Below are positions 11,437 to 23,219 of a stretch of 64,000 bases of DNA, piece after piece. Source of the stretch: Phlebotomus papatasi (lineage: Eukaryota; Arthropoda; Insecta; Diptera; Psychodidae); the NCBI RefSeq assembly GCF_024763615.1, contig NC_077222.1, positions 30,070,001 to 30,134,000 on the forward strand, in the 5' to 3' direction. Position numbers and translations under genes: made by a program. Under the pieces are notes generated by a model. That model was not told where the DNA came from. It was given only the letters and a program-made list of their open reading frames with translations, and did not search any database. The first letter of the stretch is position 1. The number at the start of each line of letters is the position of its first letter.

Positions 11437-13009
11437 TATTTGACCACCACACCTCCTTTGATCCCGCACAGAAAAAAAACCCCAATCCCAATTCACTCGA
11501 TAATTCTAATCAGCTACTCTATAGAAAAGTGGTTTAACAACGACGTAATAAATTCTGTATCCCAAAAATCGCAAATATCTATTTTTAGGAGTCCCCAAAA
11601 ACTCAATACAGCCCATTCACAAAAAAAAACACTCACTTTAGCCCCCTTTAGTGGTCCGAAATTTATTCAAAAATCACACAAAACTAATCAGTCTCACTTC
11701 TACATTTCCAAAATGCTCAAAAACACCCCACAATTTCCGGGGAAAATAGCAAAAAGTCTTGTGAAAAACGGTACATGAAAAATCACTGCATTTGGATTTT
11801 CACTCCAAAAAGCAACTTGAAGAAATTACAACTCTTGACGGAGAGTAAAATTTTCAAGAATGAATCCCAGCTGACGATTTATGAATGAATTACTCACGAG
11901 TAGTAGTACGAGTAATGCTTATTCATATGCTTTTAGCCAAGACAACTGAGGGCTGCTTCAGCGACCTCTGGTGACGAATCAAAATTTTTCATCACTAGGC
12001 GGGAAATGAACTTACAACCGCAATGCTCAATTTACATTTGTGAGAACCTATAAATAGGTGCATGGAGAATCTTGTGATGAGATCATTTGGGACTTCTTTA
12101 ATTAATTCCCGAGAAAAGTGCGGCAAATCATTTAATCATCGCTCAATTAGCTCAGCGAGTGGCTCACTGGGTGGTCGGGATCATTTAATTACGATGTTGG
12201 TGGAAATTGGGCAAAGAAAAGGGATGGAGTTTTCCACCAGAAATAGAGTAAGCAGAGGTATCCCCCTCTAGAACAGTTGTGGTTCTGCAATATGAGAATT
12301 TTTAATTGGCTATGAAACTTATAGTAGAATTCACAGCTTATGCAGTTATGATAAATGCGTTAATAGATGGAAATTATTTAAATTAACTTCTCAATTTTGA
12401 GATTAAGAAAGCTTCAAAGAAAGCTTAAAGCTTTAAAGAGGTTTCAAAATGTCATTAGATTATAAGTTCACCTCAAAACTTTTAAAATTCGCTCAAATTC
12501 TTATATCCTTATAATTGAGGATGAAAAAATGACAGACGAAATGTGATATGCATAGGAATTTTAAAATTACTCGATAATTTAACAACTATTATTCGAAAAA
12601 TAGGGATTCGGATATTAAAGGGTTGAGTGTCTAAAAAGTTTAAATAAATCATCAAAACCAGTTTTAAAATTAACTAAAATCTAGAGAAGAATATTATTTC
12701 GATTTTAATTTAAATTATTGTAAAGTTTATTCTATCTGTTAAATATTTAGAAAAAAATTTATCACTTAAAAATGAAAAATTTTTATAGTAAAATCGTAAT
12801 CGATCTTCGAAGACAAATTTAAAGATTTAAAGCTAAAGGATTTATTTCAGAACTGAGATGAAAAATTGATAAAAGTTTGTTATTTTAAAATAAATCTTGT
12901 TTTTCATTTATTTTTGAATATTTAGTTTCAATCAATTCTGTTTATTGTGAAATGAGTTAACGAGTAAGTAAATTTTCCTAATTTTAAACTTTAAATAAAT
13001 TTAGGTTAA
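11437..13009. other. Upstream region of the propeller-like gene, no feature recognised
   Basis: The 5' untranslated region and promoter of the minus-strand gene should lie here, but I see no clear TATA box or initiator. The rest is AT-rich and I see no coding exon or repeat end. Confidence 0.4.
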
Positions 13010-13860
13010 GGTCAATGACCAATACCAAATATGTTTTCATAATTACCTGTGAGAGTGAGCGAGATGACTAGATCTCGATATCACTCACTCTCATTGAAGT
13101 GTCATAAACAAAACCCATTGTGCGTTTGGTTTAGGAGTTAGCGCGATGACTAAATGTAGATCTCAATACTCTCATTAAAATGATAAAAGAACATGATCAG
13201 AGCACAAGAGTTATTGTGCTTTCGACTTAATGCCTAACGCACAATAACTTTCGTTTTATAAATATGTTTTTTGGAATTGCAACAGGAGTGAATGATATTT
13301 AAATCTGGTTATCTCGCTCTCTGTCATAGAAAACATGCTGGGTATAATAGCCAACGCACAATAACTTTTGTTTAGTAAACATGTTTTCACATTTCAATGA
13401 GAATGAGTGAGACCTAGATCTAGTCATCTCGCTCATTCTCATAGGAAATTTTGAAAACATATTTACAAACAAAAGTTATTGTGTACTGGGCATAATACCC
13501 ACCGCACAATAACTTTTGTTTAGTAAACATGTTTTCACATTTCAATGAGAATGAGTGAGATCTAGATCTATCTCGATCATTCCTGAAGGTTTTTTGGGCA
13601 GAGGCGGTGCATTTTATTACGTTTTATCAGAGTGAAAATGTCTTTTCCTCGACATTCAATTGCTTGCACCGGGAGGGACTCGAAGTCACAGCTGTGAGAG
13701 TCGAGTCAGAGATCTCACCGTCCAAGGTCCAACGGTATTGCCTATTGCGCCACTGAGATCCTCAAATTGCCTATGACACTGAGCGAGATAAATAGATCTT
13801 TATTTTCCCTTCACTGTCATTGAAATGTCAAAAAAAGTTATTGTGCGCTATCTATAATAC
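13010..13860. mobile_element. Cluster of ACAATAACTTTTGTTT MITEs
   Basis: Four to five head-to-tail copies, the clearest at 13355-13484, of a ~130-bp element with ends GCACAATAACTTTTGTTT and its inverse and a core of GAGTGAGCGAGATGACTAGA type. The leftmost copies are degraded. The last is split by a SINE (13600-13775), with its halves at 13504-13574 and about 13775-13852. Confidence 0.75.
13600..13775 (-). repeat. tRNA-derived SINE (family 2), nested in a MITE
   Basis: Read on the minus strand it begins GATCTCAGTGGCGCAATAGG (A-box-like) and has CTTCGAGTCCCTCCCGGTGC (B-box-like) about 65 bases later, as at 40236. No acceptor stem is formed, so it is not a tRNA gene. Confidence 0.7.
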
Positions 13861-14214
13861 GTTGTGAACAACCAAAAGTATTATAGTATTCTTTTTATGT
13901 AATGATGTTCAAGAAAAGATATGAAACAACATAAATTTTATGTGATAGATTAAAATTTGTACACAGGTATGAGTCTATTTTATATCATTCACTAATATTA
14001 TTGTTTATGGTTTTCTAGCACATGTAGGTGTAAAAAAATGTAAATGAAATAGAAGTCGTCATATTGGAAAAATGGAAATAATATTTTATTACAGGAAATT
14101 TATTCTGCAAAAAAGTTTCATACAAGAACTGAAATTGATATCTATGACCGTTTTTCTCTACATTTATTATAAAACAGGTTGAGCGATTAAAGAGATGCCA
14201 AAGTGTCCCCAACT

Positions 14215-14657
14215 TTAAGAGGTTACGTGGATCAAGAAGACTTAAAAAACATCATATTTTCTCTACATGTGTTTTTCAGCATTTTAAAAAAAATAATTCA
14301 GGTTGTTAGACATATAAAAGTACAAACTTTGAACGTCGAAAATGGTTTTTTTTTGTACAAAAATCCGTCGAACAGGGATTAGTTTAACTCACCTGCTAAC
14401 AGGAAACACTAGTTTGTAGATTTCAGTTGAATTTATTCTAAATAATCTTGTCCACTGAAAAGTATTTTTTTTTTAAAAAAAAAGGTCTTTGAAGATAAGA
14501 TTAAAGGCGGAATTTTGGGAATTTTTTAATCAAAATATTTTACAAAATAACTTTTATTTATATGCCTAAAATCTTGAAATAAAATGGATTTTTACAATGC
14601 CGAAAAAACAGAGAAAATATGCTGAGTTTTTGTTTTTTCGACCCATGTTACCCCTTA
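14215..14657. mobile_element. TTAAGGGGTTACATGG-type element, copy 1
   Basis: Ends TTAAGAGGTTACGTGGATC and GACCCATGTTACCCCTTAA are inverted repeats. The interior has TAATCTTGTCCACTGAAAAG, shared with the copies at 14675 and 27975. Non-coding. Confidence 0.7.
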
Positions 14658-14674
14658 ATACTCGAACTCGTGTC

Positions 14675-16259
14675 TTAAGGGGTTACATGGGTCTCTCAGG
14701 TCAAAAAATAGGCCTTTTTCTGATATTAATTTATTGTGTCGAAAATATTTTAGAAATTCCAACTTTTGGGATATGAAAGAGTAACTTTAGAACAAAATTA
14801 AAAAAAAAAAACTAGAAAAATTTTGAAAATTCGACCGTTGATAGCTGATTTTCGGAACCATTCCCCAAAAAACAGACCTTGCGGTAGGCAAGATTTCTCC
14901 CAGTAGGTTCATCTGAAATCAAAAAAACCGAATATACTCTGTTAGAGGATTGGAGTTGGACTGGTGGATGAACAAAAATGTAAAAAAGTATCGATTTTAC
15001 CCTAGTTTTCAACACATTTTGTATTGTAAAAATGGTTTTAATTAAAGAAAGTGCAAGTCTTTCTTTCAAACACTAGATAGGGTAGAGTCAGTACTTTTTC
15101 GCCAGTAAGCACTTTTTCGCCACCTACAAATAAAATCACTTTTTCAGGGAATTATGAGCTCATGGAACTACGAAATGACTATTACTTCGTAACCTCTAGT
15201 CCAACGGATCAGAAAACCATAACTGGTGCTCCACCGACTAGATTATTTGCAAGTTAATTGAAGAAATTCTCGACAAGGTGAACAGTCACCAAAAAAATAT
15301 GGAGTTCTTAATAAACTTGTCAACGCTCAGACAAATTGTCTTGCAATATTTTATGTTTTTGCAGTACAGTATTTGATATTTTTTCACTGAAAGTCACTTT
15401 GTTATTAACTAAGCATCGCTCTAATATCATTTTTTAATAATGTTTTCCAAAAAAAATAAAGAAATACGGATGTGGTGAAATAGGGCTTACTTTTTTCGGT
15501 TGTGTAAGTACTTTTCGCCACTCATTTTTCCAAGCATTTTACAAGTGGCGCACCTCGCGGAATTTAGTTGAAACAGACGTAATTATCAATTGATTTTTGT
15601 CGCAAACAAAAAATGTGCAAAAAATCATTCGAAATACTCTAATAATTGTCTAATATAGGTGTTAAATAAGAAAAGTACTGTGCAATGTACTTTTGCGGGT
15701 TTTCGAAAGCTGCTGTTTCTTAAAAATCAATTAAAAAACAAGTGGCGAAAAAGTGCTTACACAGTGGCGAAAAAGTGTTTACAAGGTGGCGAAAAGTACT
15801 GAAACATGCATTGTTGCAGGAAATGTATTTTTTCAACTAGATGCCCAAAAATTCCCGGAAAGTCTCCTGGTTCATTAGAGAGACAATGCTTCAAAGCACT
15901 TGTACAGAAAATTTCTTTTTATTTCGACAAAAATTGTAAGAATTACAAGGGTACAAAACCTTAAGGTGGCGAAAAGGGCTTACTCTACCCTAATACTTCT
16001 TAAAATAATTACGCAAAATTTCAGAAAGATCGTTTCAGTAGACTCTGCGTACCCTTGACTACCGCATTGTAAAACGGTGTTTTGAGAAAAACAATATGCC
16101 CGCGCGGACGGAATGCATAACTGAAATGCTCTACCTCCGAGAGTTTTACCCCGATTGACTTGAAATTCTCAGAAAATATTTTTCAAATGTTATACTAAAA
16201 AATAAAAAAAAAATAAAAAAATGATTTTCTTGACCTGAGAGACCCATGTAACCCCTTTA
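14675..16259. mobile_element. TTAAGGGGTTACATGG-type element, copy 2, interrupted
   Basis: Ends TTAAGGGGTTACATGGGTCT and AGACCCATGTAACCCCTTTA; the match continues inward (CTCAGGTCAAAAAAT). Without the 915-bp insertion at 15078-15992 it would be about 670 bp, close to the copy at 27975. The short frame at 14812-15069 is part of the repeat. Confidence 0.75.
15078..15992 (-). mobile_element. 915-bp GCGAAAA-type DNA element, copy 2 (inverted)
   Basis: Exact same length as 9591-10505 and, in the blocks I compared along its length, the reverse complement without a mismatch. Starts TAGGGTAGAGTCAGT and ends GGGCTTACTCTACCCTA. It is inserted in another repeat, so this copy arrived later than that host element. 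Confidence 0.85.
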
Positions 16260-16695
16260 GTCCTCTACACAGTTCGAGTATTTTTCATTCATTTACTTAT
16301 ACAGGTGAAACGTTTTTTTTTTAAAAGGTAATTTTTTTGTTAAAAATTGCTTCCAATATGTAGACACCATTAAATTTTAAATATGCTGTACCGCAAAATT
16401 ATTTTTGTATCATTTCCCTATATACAATTAGGTCTTCCAAGTCCAATTTAAAAAAAAAATAGTCTTCACAAGATCAAAAATTTTGCAAAGTTTTTCTTCA
16501 CTAAATAATCTATCTTCTATTAAATTCAATTGATTGGAACCGATTCATAAATCACTGAAAAGATCGCCCAAAATTTCCTAACCATTATTAGGTTCTGGCC
16601 TATACAACAGTCTTTTAACGATTTTGGGAATACTATAGAATTTTGATATACTACTGAAAGATTTTATTGTAACAATTTATTGAGGAATTTAGGAC

Positions 16696-16948
16696 ATGAA
16701 GTAAGGTAAAGTACCCTCTAGTCGGCCGGTTCCTCAACTCGCCCAGTTGAATTATTTAACCAATTTTTTAACGTTTTATAGTCCATTTCTATGAAATTTT
16801 CACTGATTTACGTTATATATAATATAATACACCTTATAATGTTAAATCGGTAAGACCATATTATAACAAATCTAAGTAAATTGAATAAATAGACGCACTG
16901 GCCGAGTTGAGAAACCGGCCGTCTACAGGGTACTTTACCTTACTTCAT
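16696..16948. mobile_element. MITE with AAGTAAGGTAAAGTACCC ends
   Basis: Ends GAAGTAAGGTAAAGTACCCT and GGGTACTTTACCTTACTTC are inverted. Inward come CGGCCGGTTCCTCAACTCG and its counterpart CGAGTTGAGAAACCGGCCG. Confidence 0.8.
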
Positions 16949-16983
16949 TATTTTTACATTATATTTTAAAAGAACTAAAACAG

Positions 16984-17012
16984 GTGAGATTGTTAAGAAT
17001 CTCACCTAATAT
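16984..17012. repeat. AGGTGAGATT hairpin module
   Basis: AGGTGAGATTGTTAAGAATC followed by TCACCT is a perfect 10-base stem with a short loop, the same module that opens the repeat at 5719. Confidence 0.7.
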
Positions 17013-17057
17013 TGGCGCCGAAAATGTTTGGAATTTCGGAAAATATCCCCTGCATGG

Positions 17058-17304
17058 GCACTCAATGGGTCAAGTGGTAGAGCACTCGCTCTGTGATGCA
17101 AGTGTCCCGGGTTCGAATCCCCTTTAGGTCACCAGGAATTTTTCTGGCGTTAAAGGTGTTCGGATTGCATCCCGTGAACTTCACTGCACTTGATTCCACG
17201 GGTATGGGCCTGACAATCTCATCCCGTATAAGAAAAAATAATAAATGCGTGTCTAAAAATTCCCTTGCGGGAAGGCCTTGTTCCTTCATGAAATGTTGTG
17301 CTAG

Positions 17305-17349
<45 letters not shown>

Positions 17350-17350
17350 G
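17058..17350 (+). repeat. tRNA-derived SINE (family 1) with ATT tail
   Basis: The head has an A-box-like GGGTCAAGTGGTAGAGCA and a perfect B box, GGGTTCGAATCCC. The body has GCACTTGATTCCACGG. The tail is about 14 ATT units (17308-17349). Pol III promoter-like head, no protein. A diverged copy lies inverted at 35503. Confidence 0.85.
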
Positions 17351-17355
17351 CAAAA

Positions 17356-17488
17356 CGCACAATAACTTTTGTTTGTAAACATGTTTTTAAAGTTGCCTAT
17401 GTGAGTGAGCGAGATGACTAGATCGAGATTTCATTCACTCTCATTGAAATGTCAAAAACATGTTTACAAAACAAAAGTTATTGTGCGT
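17356..17488. mobile_element. ACAATAACTTTTGTTT MITE, complete copy
   Basis: CGCACAATAACTTTTGTTTG at the left and ACAAAACAAAAGTTATTGTG at the right, around a GAGTGAGCGAGATGACTAGA core. Directly abuts the ATT tail of the SINE. Confidence 0.85.
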
Positions 17489-18131
17489 TGGGCATTAATA
17501 TGTATGTTTTTATTTTATGTTGCTTTCGCGCGGTTTTTTCAGTCCCGGCAATGTTGTTAATTTCCGGATTCCCTATATGGCTGAATTGTCTGTCTGCGCA
17601 ATCAATTAAAAAATATCCAAAAAAATGTCATCGTCTCGTGTTGTTGGTCAATCTAAAAAAAAGTCTTTAGAGGGGCAGGGGAGAGGAGTAAAGAAGAAAT
17701 TAAGGTCAAAGTATTAAACTTACGTGAACTTTGTAAAGGCTTAAGGGGGTCCCCCAAATACCTCAAGTGGCTATCTCCAACCGTTTGGTCTCTATCATTT
17801 ACTGGAAATGACTAGACAAAGCACAAATTATTGGGGCTTTAAACTTCAAACTGGTCTCTTGATAGAGTTCGAGTAAAATGAGACAATGCTGGCACAATAA
17901 AGGGATTCATTAGTTGTTAAGGGTGATGAGTTTGATGTGACATAAATGATCCGTATCTGTGAAAAATTTTTTATCCCATTTAGGGATTTTAATATTATGA
18001 ATCCCCACAGTTTTATGTTAAATTATGTTTCATTTTGCAACGGAATTGCTATTAAAATACTCTGATTTTTTGTGAATATGTGATAAGAGCTACTTTTAAT
18101 TTGATCTTTTAGATAAGTAAAACATATAAAA

Positions 18132-19788
18132 TACAGTGAGTGTCAATAGTTTGTTGCCTAATGGATGCTTGAGAAATCAAGTGAAAAAAATGATAGAAAA
18201 AAATACTTTTCCAAATTTTTCTTTTTGCAGATGAGTTCCTTGTAATCCGTAGATATTATTTATAGTTTTCAAAAAAAATAATTAATTTTATTTCATATCA
18301 AAAATAATTGTTTTCCAAAAGTTGGTCATTTTTGAAAAATCAAAAGTTTGTTGCCTCATTAAAAAAACTAATTCAAAATGGTGAAAACGTGCAACCAACT
18401 TTATGTAAACCGGTTACATTTTGAGCTTATGTCATTTGATAGGCAAATGGTGGATTTGTACATTTTAAGGGCTGTCAATGTTAAATATACAGGTGTAAGA
18501 GTGATGATAAATAACAAGAAATAATCAGTTTTTTTGATAATTCATAATTTAGGTTATAATGGCAAATTACAAAAAGTTGAAAGGTGGGATATTGTCCAGA
18601 GATACTGCTGGAAGGAATCGGCGTCGCTTAATTGCCAAATTTTATGGAAATTCATGAAAAGTTATACATAAAATGGTCAAATATTATAGTTATGAGGCAC
18701 GAGTACATCTGAAAAACGCTACTGGTAGACCCAGGGTTTCGACTCAGAAAGTCGATAACCGCATTCTAGGTATCTCTGATAGTAACCCCATGATGTTTGC
18801 TTCAAAAATTGAAAGTCGGCTGGTTACAGAAGGCATACAGGCTTCAAAACCAACCGCAATTTAATGAAAGTGGTAAGAATAATTACTTGGTTTGCAGGTT
18901 TCCATTAGTAAACAAAACCAATCTGGTTAAAAGGTTGTAAATTCACTTGGAGCATGCTAAAAACGTAAAAATACAACCTCTTACGCAGTTTGGCTTTGCT
19001 TACCAATGGAATCTTGCGAGCCAAGTACCTATTCTTATATTTTCTTTCATTTTGAGTTTGATTTTCGAAGCATTTGAAGCCTGTATGCCTTCTGTAACCA
19101 GCCGACTTTCAATTTTTGAAGCAAACATCATGGGGTTACTATCAGAGATACCTAGAATGCGGTTATCGACTTTTTTAGTCGAAACCCTGGGTCTACCAGT
19201 AGCGTTTTTCAGATGTACTCGTGCCTCATAACTATAATATTTGACCATTTTATGTATAACTTTTCATGAATTTCCATAAAATTTGGCAATTAAGCGACGC
19301 CGATTCCTTCCAGCAGTATCTCTGGACAATATCCCACCTTTCAACTTTTTGTAATTTGCCATTATAACCTAAATTATGAATTATCAAAAAACTGATTATT
19401 TCTTGTTATTTATCATCACTCTTACACCTATATATTTAACATTGACAGCCTTAAAAATGTACAAATCCACCATTTGCCTATCAAATGACATAAGCTCAAA
19501 ATGTAACCGGTTTACATAAAGTTGGTTGCACGTTTTCACCATTTTGAATTAGTTTTTTTAATGAGGCAACAAACTTTTGATTTTTCAAAAATGACCAACT
19601 TTTGGAAAACAATTATTTTTGATATGAAATAAAATTAATTATTTTTTTTGAAAACTATAAATAATATCTACGGATTACAAGGAACTCATCTGCAAAAAGA
19701 AAAATTTGGAAAAGTATTTTTTTCTATCATTTTTTTCACTTGATTTCTCAAACATCCATTAGGCAACAAACTATTGACACTCACTGTA
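18132..19788. mobile_element. Inverted-duplicated Tc1-like transposon remnant
   Basis: Both ends carry TACAGTGAGTGTCAATAGTT and its inverse. About 800 bp of each arm (18132-18938 and 18980-19788) are inverted copies of the 5' half of a Tc1-like element. Each arm encodes an N-terminal DNA-binding region (MANYKKLKGGILSRDTAGR; then NATGRPRVST, KVDNRILGISDSNPMMFASK) like the paired-type helix-turn-helix of Tc1 transposases. The same TGA (after KFYGNS) breaks the frame in both arms. No DDE catalytic part is present, so it is dead as a source of transposase. Confidence 0.85.
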
Positions 19789-20015
19789 TCTGTAAAACAC
19801 AAAGTTTTGTTTTTCATGATTATACAATTTTTCTGTAAAAACTACAACTTTATGTGACACTAAAACCATAATAATTGTGTAAAAAACTTGTAGAGTGAAA
19901 GGAACACCTATTGACACTTTAGGAAGTTGTCACGACCTATTCCATACCATTTAGGATATAAATATCCAACATCTCTCCTTATTGGAAAAAGTATATCGAG
20001 GGTAACAGATCGTAT

Positions 20016-20475
20016 TAGGGGGAAGTGGGGCACCTTTGAAATTGGAATTTTTCACCTATTTTTAAATAAAATTGAGCCTTATTGTGATATAATTTAGCTG
20101 CACAAACACTGAGAAAAAAGAGGGTGCGATTAACTTTCTTTCCTCATAAGTTTAACACTTTTTAGGTGTAAAAATATATCAACATTTTTTAATGTTAATT
20201 TTACACCTTTTAAGGGTAAAATCAACGTGAAAGAAGGGTAACTTTAACCCATAATACACCTAAAAAGGGTAATATTTACACCGATTTCGGATTAATACTG
20301 CAGGGTAAAATTAACATTTCCGGAATGTTATTTTAACTTTTTCAGATTTCTCTCAGTCAGTGAACAGATTGAGAAGTTAAATTATATCACGATATGGCTC
20401 AATTTTATTTAAAAATAGGTGAAAAATACCAAATTCAAAGGTGCCCCACTTTCAAAGGTGCCCCACTTCCCCCTA
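20016..20475. mobile_element. GGGGAAGTGGGGCACC MITE containing another MITE
   Basis: Ends TAGGGGGAAGTGGGGCACCT and AGGTGCCCCACTTCCCCCTA with matching inner blocks (TTGAGCCTTATTGTGATATA and its inverse). The centre is occupied by the CACTGAGA MITE at 20106. Confidence 0.85.
20106..20361 (+). mobile_element. CACTGAGA-type MITE, copy 2, nested
   Basis: Starts ACACTGAGAAAAAAGAGGGT and ends TCAGATTTCTCTCAGT with CATTTCCGGAATGTT before the end. It splits the outer MITE, so it inserted later. Confidence 0.85.
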
Positions 20476-23219
20476 CTAATATTTTATTTGATACATTAAA
20501 TTAATTTCATTATTTTTACGGAACTGTCAACAAGTGGTCGCTACTCAAGAAGTGTCTCTACGACCCTTATTAGTCAACTTTTTTTCATGATGGATTTTCC
20601 TACAAAATATTCTATTAAAAATATTGTAGCATTATAAATTTATGCTCCCACCTTCTCCTGTTATGTGAGTCAAAGAAAAATGCCAGAATTGATATTTTTT
20701 ACGGGTTTTGTAGTGATGCAGTCCCCAAAGGGTTATCTTTAAATAATATTGTAATGGAAAGATAAACCTTTTATACTTATTTCAGTTACTCTAATTGTAG
20801 TTGGTTAAGCTAAAAATCCTAGCTACCGCAAGCATTGTAAATTTATCACGATTGGGTTTTTCATCTCTGAATGCAGTCGCTGTGGTTGAATCCATCGCAA
20901 TCAATGCCATCAGCAAAATTTGTTTGAGCACTAAATCACACAATATTGCCAATGTGCTAGGCATTGTGTTTAGCGACGCGCTCGCATTTGAGGAGTTCGC
21001 CCGCCCCCACACACCATTGGGCGGCGGCAGGTGAGTGTGAGACTTCACAGCCAGTTGTTGCAATTTCTCATCTGTATTTCTCTTTCATTACTATTTACAT
21101 ACAACCTCCACCGACAATATGTGCATTTGTGGTCAGACACGAAAGCACTTAATCAAAGGCCTCTGGGAGCTCTGAGCGCGAATTGGACGTTCCAAGCACT
21201 GGTACAAATGCAGGATGGACCAAGAGTCTGTGATCGCAAAAGAGGTTATCGCGCCCAGTTAATGCTATGATTTTCTCACAATCTTCTCACACTGCCGTGG
21301 TAAATGTTGCACTCTGAACAACAAATCTCTTCAGCTCAGGTTCAACTCTCTTAGTTGGTCCATCTACATAAGACAATGTGCATTCGGAGTCCCTTATGTA
21401 TGCCTTTTCTTTTTTCTCGCGCGCCTGTTGAAGCTCTCAATATTGGATTAATAATAACAAGGCGAAAAAATCATGCGAAACAACCCCCCTTTTTTATCGT
21501 ATTAATATTATATTCTCTGTGATTATGATTATTATTTTTCATTATGATGCTGTGCACGGCCCCATGATGCCCCAAATGGGTTGAAGCAGGACAGAAAAGT
21601 GCAAAGTGGTTCACTATCCTGCTTTCGTGTATGAAAATGAAAATTGAGCGAAATGTGTTCTTCAGCAATATATTATTGGCTAACGATTGACTTGAGGCTG
21701 GGGGCGTGATCAATCGAAATATCTTTTAAAACAAAACACATTACACGATTCGGGTTCAGTGTTACCGGCAGAATAATGGCTATAGAAGATGTGGCTGCGA
21801 TGGGCACTCGTGAGTTGTGTCAGATCAACTTCTTTGCCAGCATCTCAGCCCTCAGACCTTTCTTGCTACATCACAATTCCAGGAAAGTCCCTCCATTCCA
21901 GTCACCTCTTATGGTGGTCGACTTTTTGTCACTGAATTACACCCACTCAGAGAAGATTAACGATGATCGTGTTTCATAGGAAAAGCCCTTTATAAAGGTT
22001 CTTTAAGGTTTTGGTTCATCATGCAAGATTATTCTGCGAAATTATGTCACTGAATTTTTCATGAATACATAAAGAGGATTAACTTTATATAAAAAGAATA
22101 GAAAGCTGATGAGGAACTTAAGAATTGACCTGTGAACTTGATGATTTCCATCAATAACTTTTGAAATACCCAAAAATGCCAGCCTTGAATAACTGTAATA
22201 TATATAATATTATACTTTAATAAAAAAAACTTTTTATTAATTATAAAGAAATATGGGAGAGTGGGGTAGTTTCAGGCAATTGAAAGTTCAGATAGTTTCC
22301 CTTAGACATTCTCTATTTAGAAACATATAGTAAGGTGGGGTAACTGGATCGTTTTCCGTAGAGTGCTACTTAAACGCTTGCTTTTGGACTGATGAAATAC
22401 TTTTTTACTTCTTCTAAATCCATAGAATTATTCATTGTTTCATTAAGAAACATGATATAAAAAAAATCTTAAAATATTAAAGAAAATTTATAAAATAATG
22501 ATAATACTGAATTAAGTCAGCATGCACTAACTGGGTAGCCTTTTCGCTAATTCACTTTTAATTAAACCTTCGGATTTAAAATACTTTTTTCACAAGGAAA
22601 AAACAGAAAAAACAATAAATGTTTTCAATCAACCATCTGTCATTAGCGAAAATATTACTGCTAGAAAATTTTTAGTGAAGAACGCAGCTGGCACAAGAAT
22701 GAAATGAATCGATTTCAGTTACTTATTTAATGGATAAAAATATTATTTTTGCTTTTTCTCAAACTTGAACAGTTATATTATGTTACTGTAGTGACAATAT
22801 TACGGAAATAAAAATAAAAATATTATTTTAAGTAGATTAGTCATAAACGATCCAGATAGCGAAGCGCCCGGATTAGCACACTTGACTGTATTGAATATTT
22901 CCTGCATAACAATTTATTATCCCAAAGTATTTTTTGAAGTCATATCATGACTAAAGAAGTTATGACAAAAAACACGCTTTAAAAAGGAAAAAGAAGTTCG
23001 TGATAAAAAGAAGAAAAATTTTTCACATGCAGTAAGTGTTTGGAAAGGAAGAGGAAGTTCGTATATTTTCCTGTTTCGCCTCTAGATAGATAACAAGTTT
23101 GCGGACAGAGAAAAAAGAATATTTAAAATGATGAATCATTTACGAGTTCTTAACCGATTCTTTACCGATTGCGACCAATCAATGTAATCAGTTTGGAAAT
23201 TTCAGGACCTTTCCCAAAA
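20476..23219. other. Mostly unique sequence, no proven gene
   Basis: Holds a GC-richer patch (20960-21035) that ends in a good splice-donor match (GGCAG|GTGAGT), and an ATG at 21776 discussed in the findings. 22260-22880 contains GGGGTAACTGGATCG and a distant inverse (CGATCCAG), perhaps an old MITE. Otherwise nothing is recognised. Confidence 0.4.

Noticed and set aside
11326..11778. 150-codon plus-strand frame
   Set aside because: It runs antisense to exon 1 and then into A-rich upstream sequence, without domain or codon bias.
16984..17012. Rho-independent terminator
   Set aside because: A hairpin of this kind has that shape, but the genome is eukaryotic and the module belongs to a repeat family.
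17058..17130. Functional tRNA gene
   Set aside because: Good A and B boxes, but no acceptor stem pairing and the sequence continues into a SINE body with an ATT tail.
18673..19248. Two separate small proteins containing GRPRVST
   Set aside because: They are the two arms of one inverted-duplicated Tc1-like remnant.
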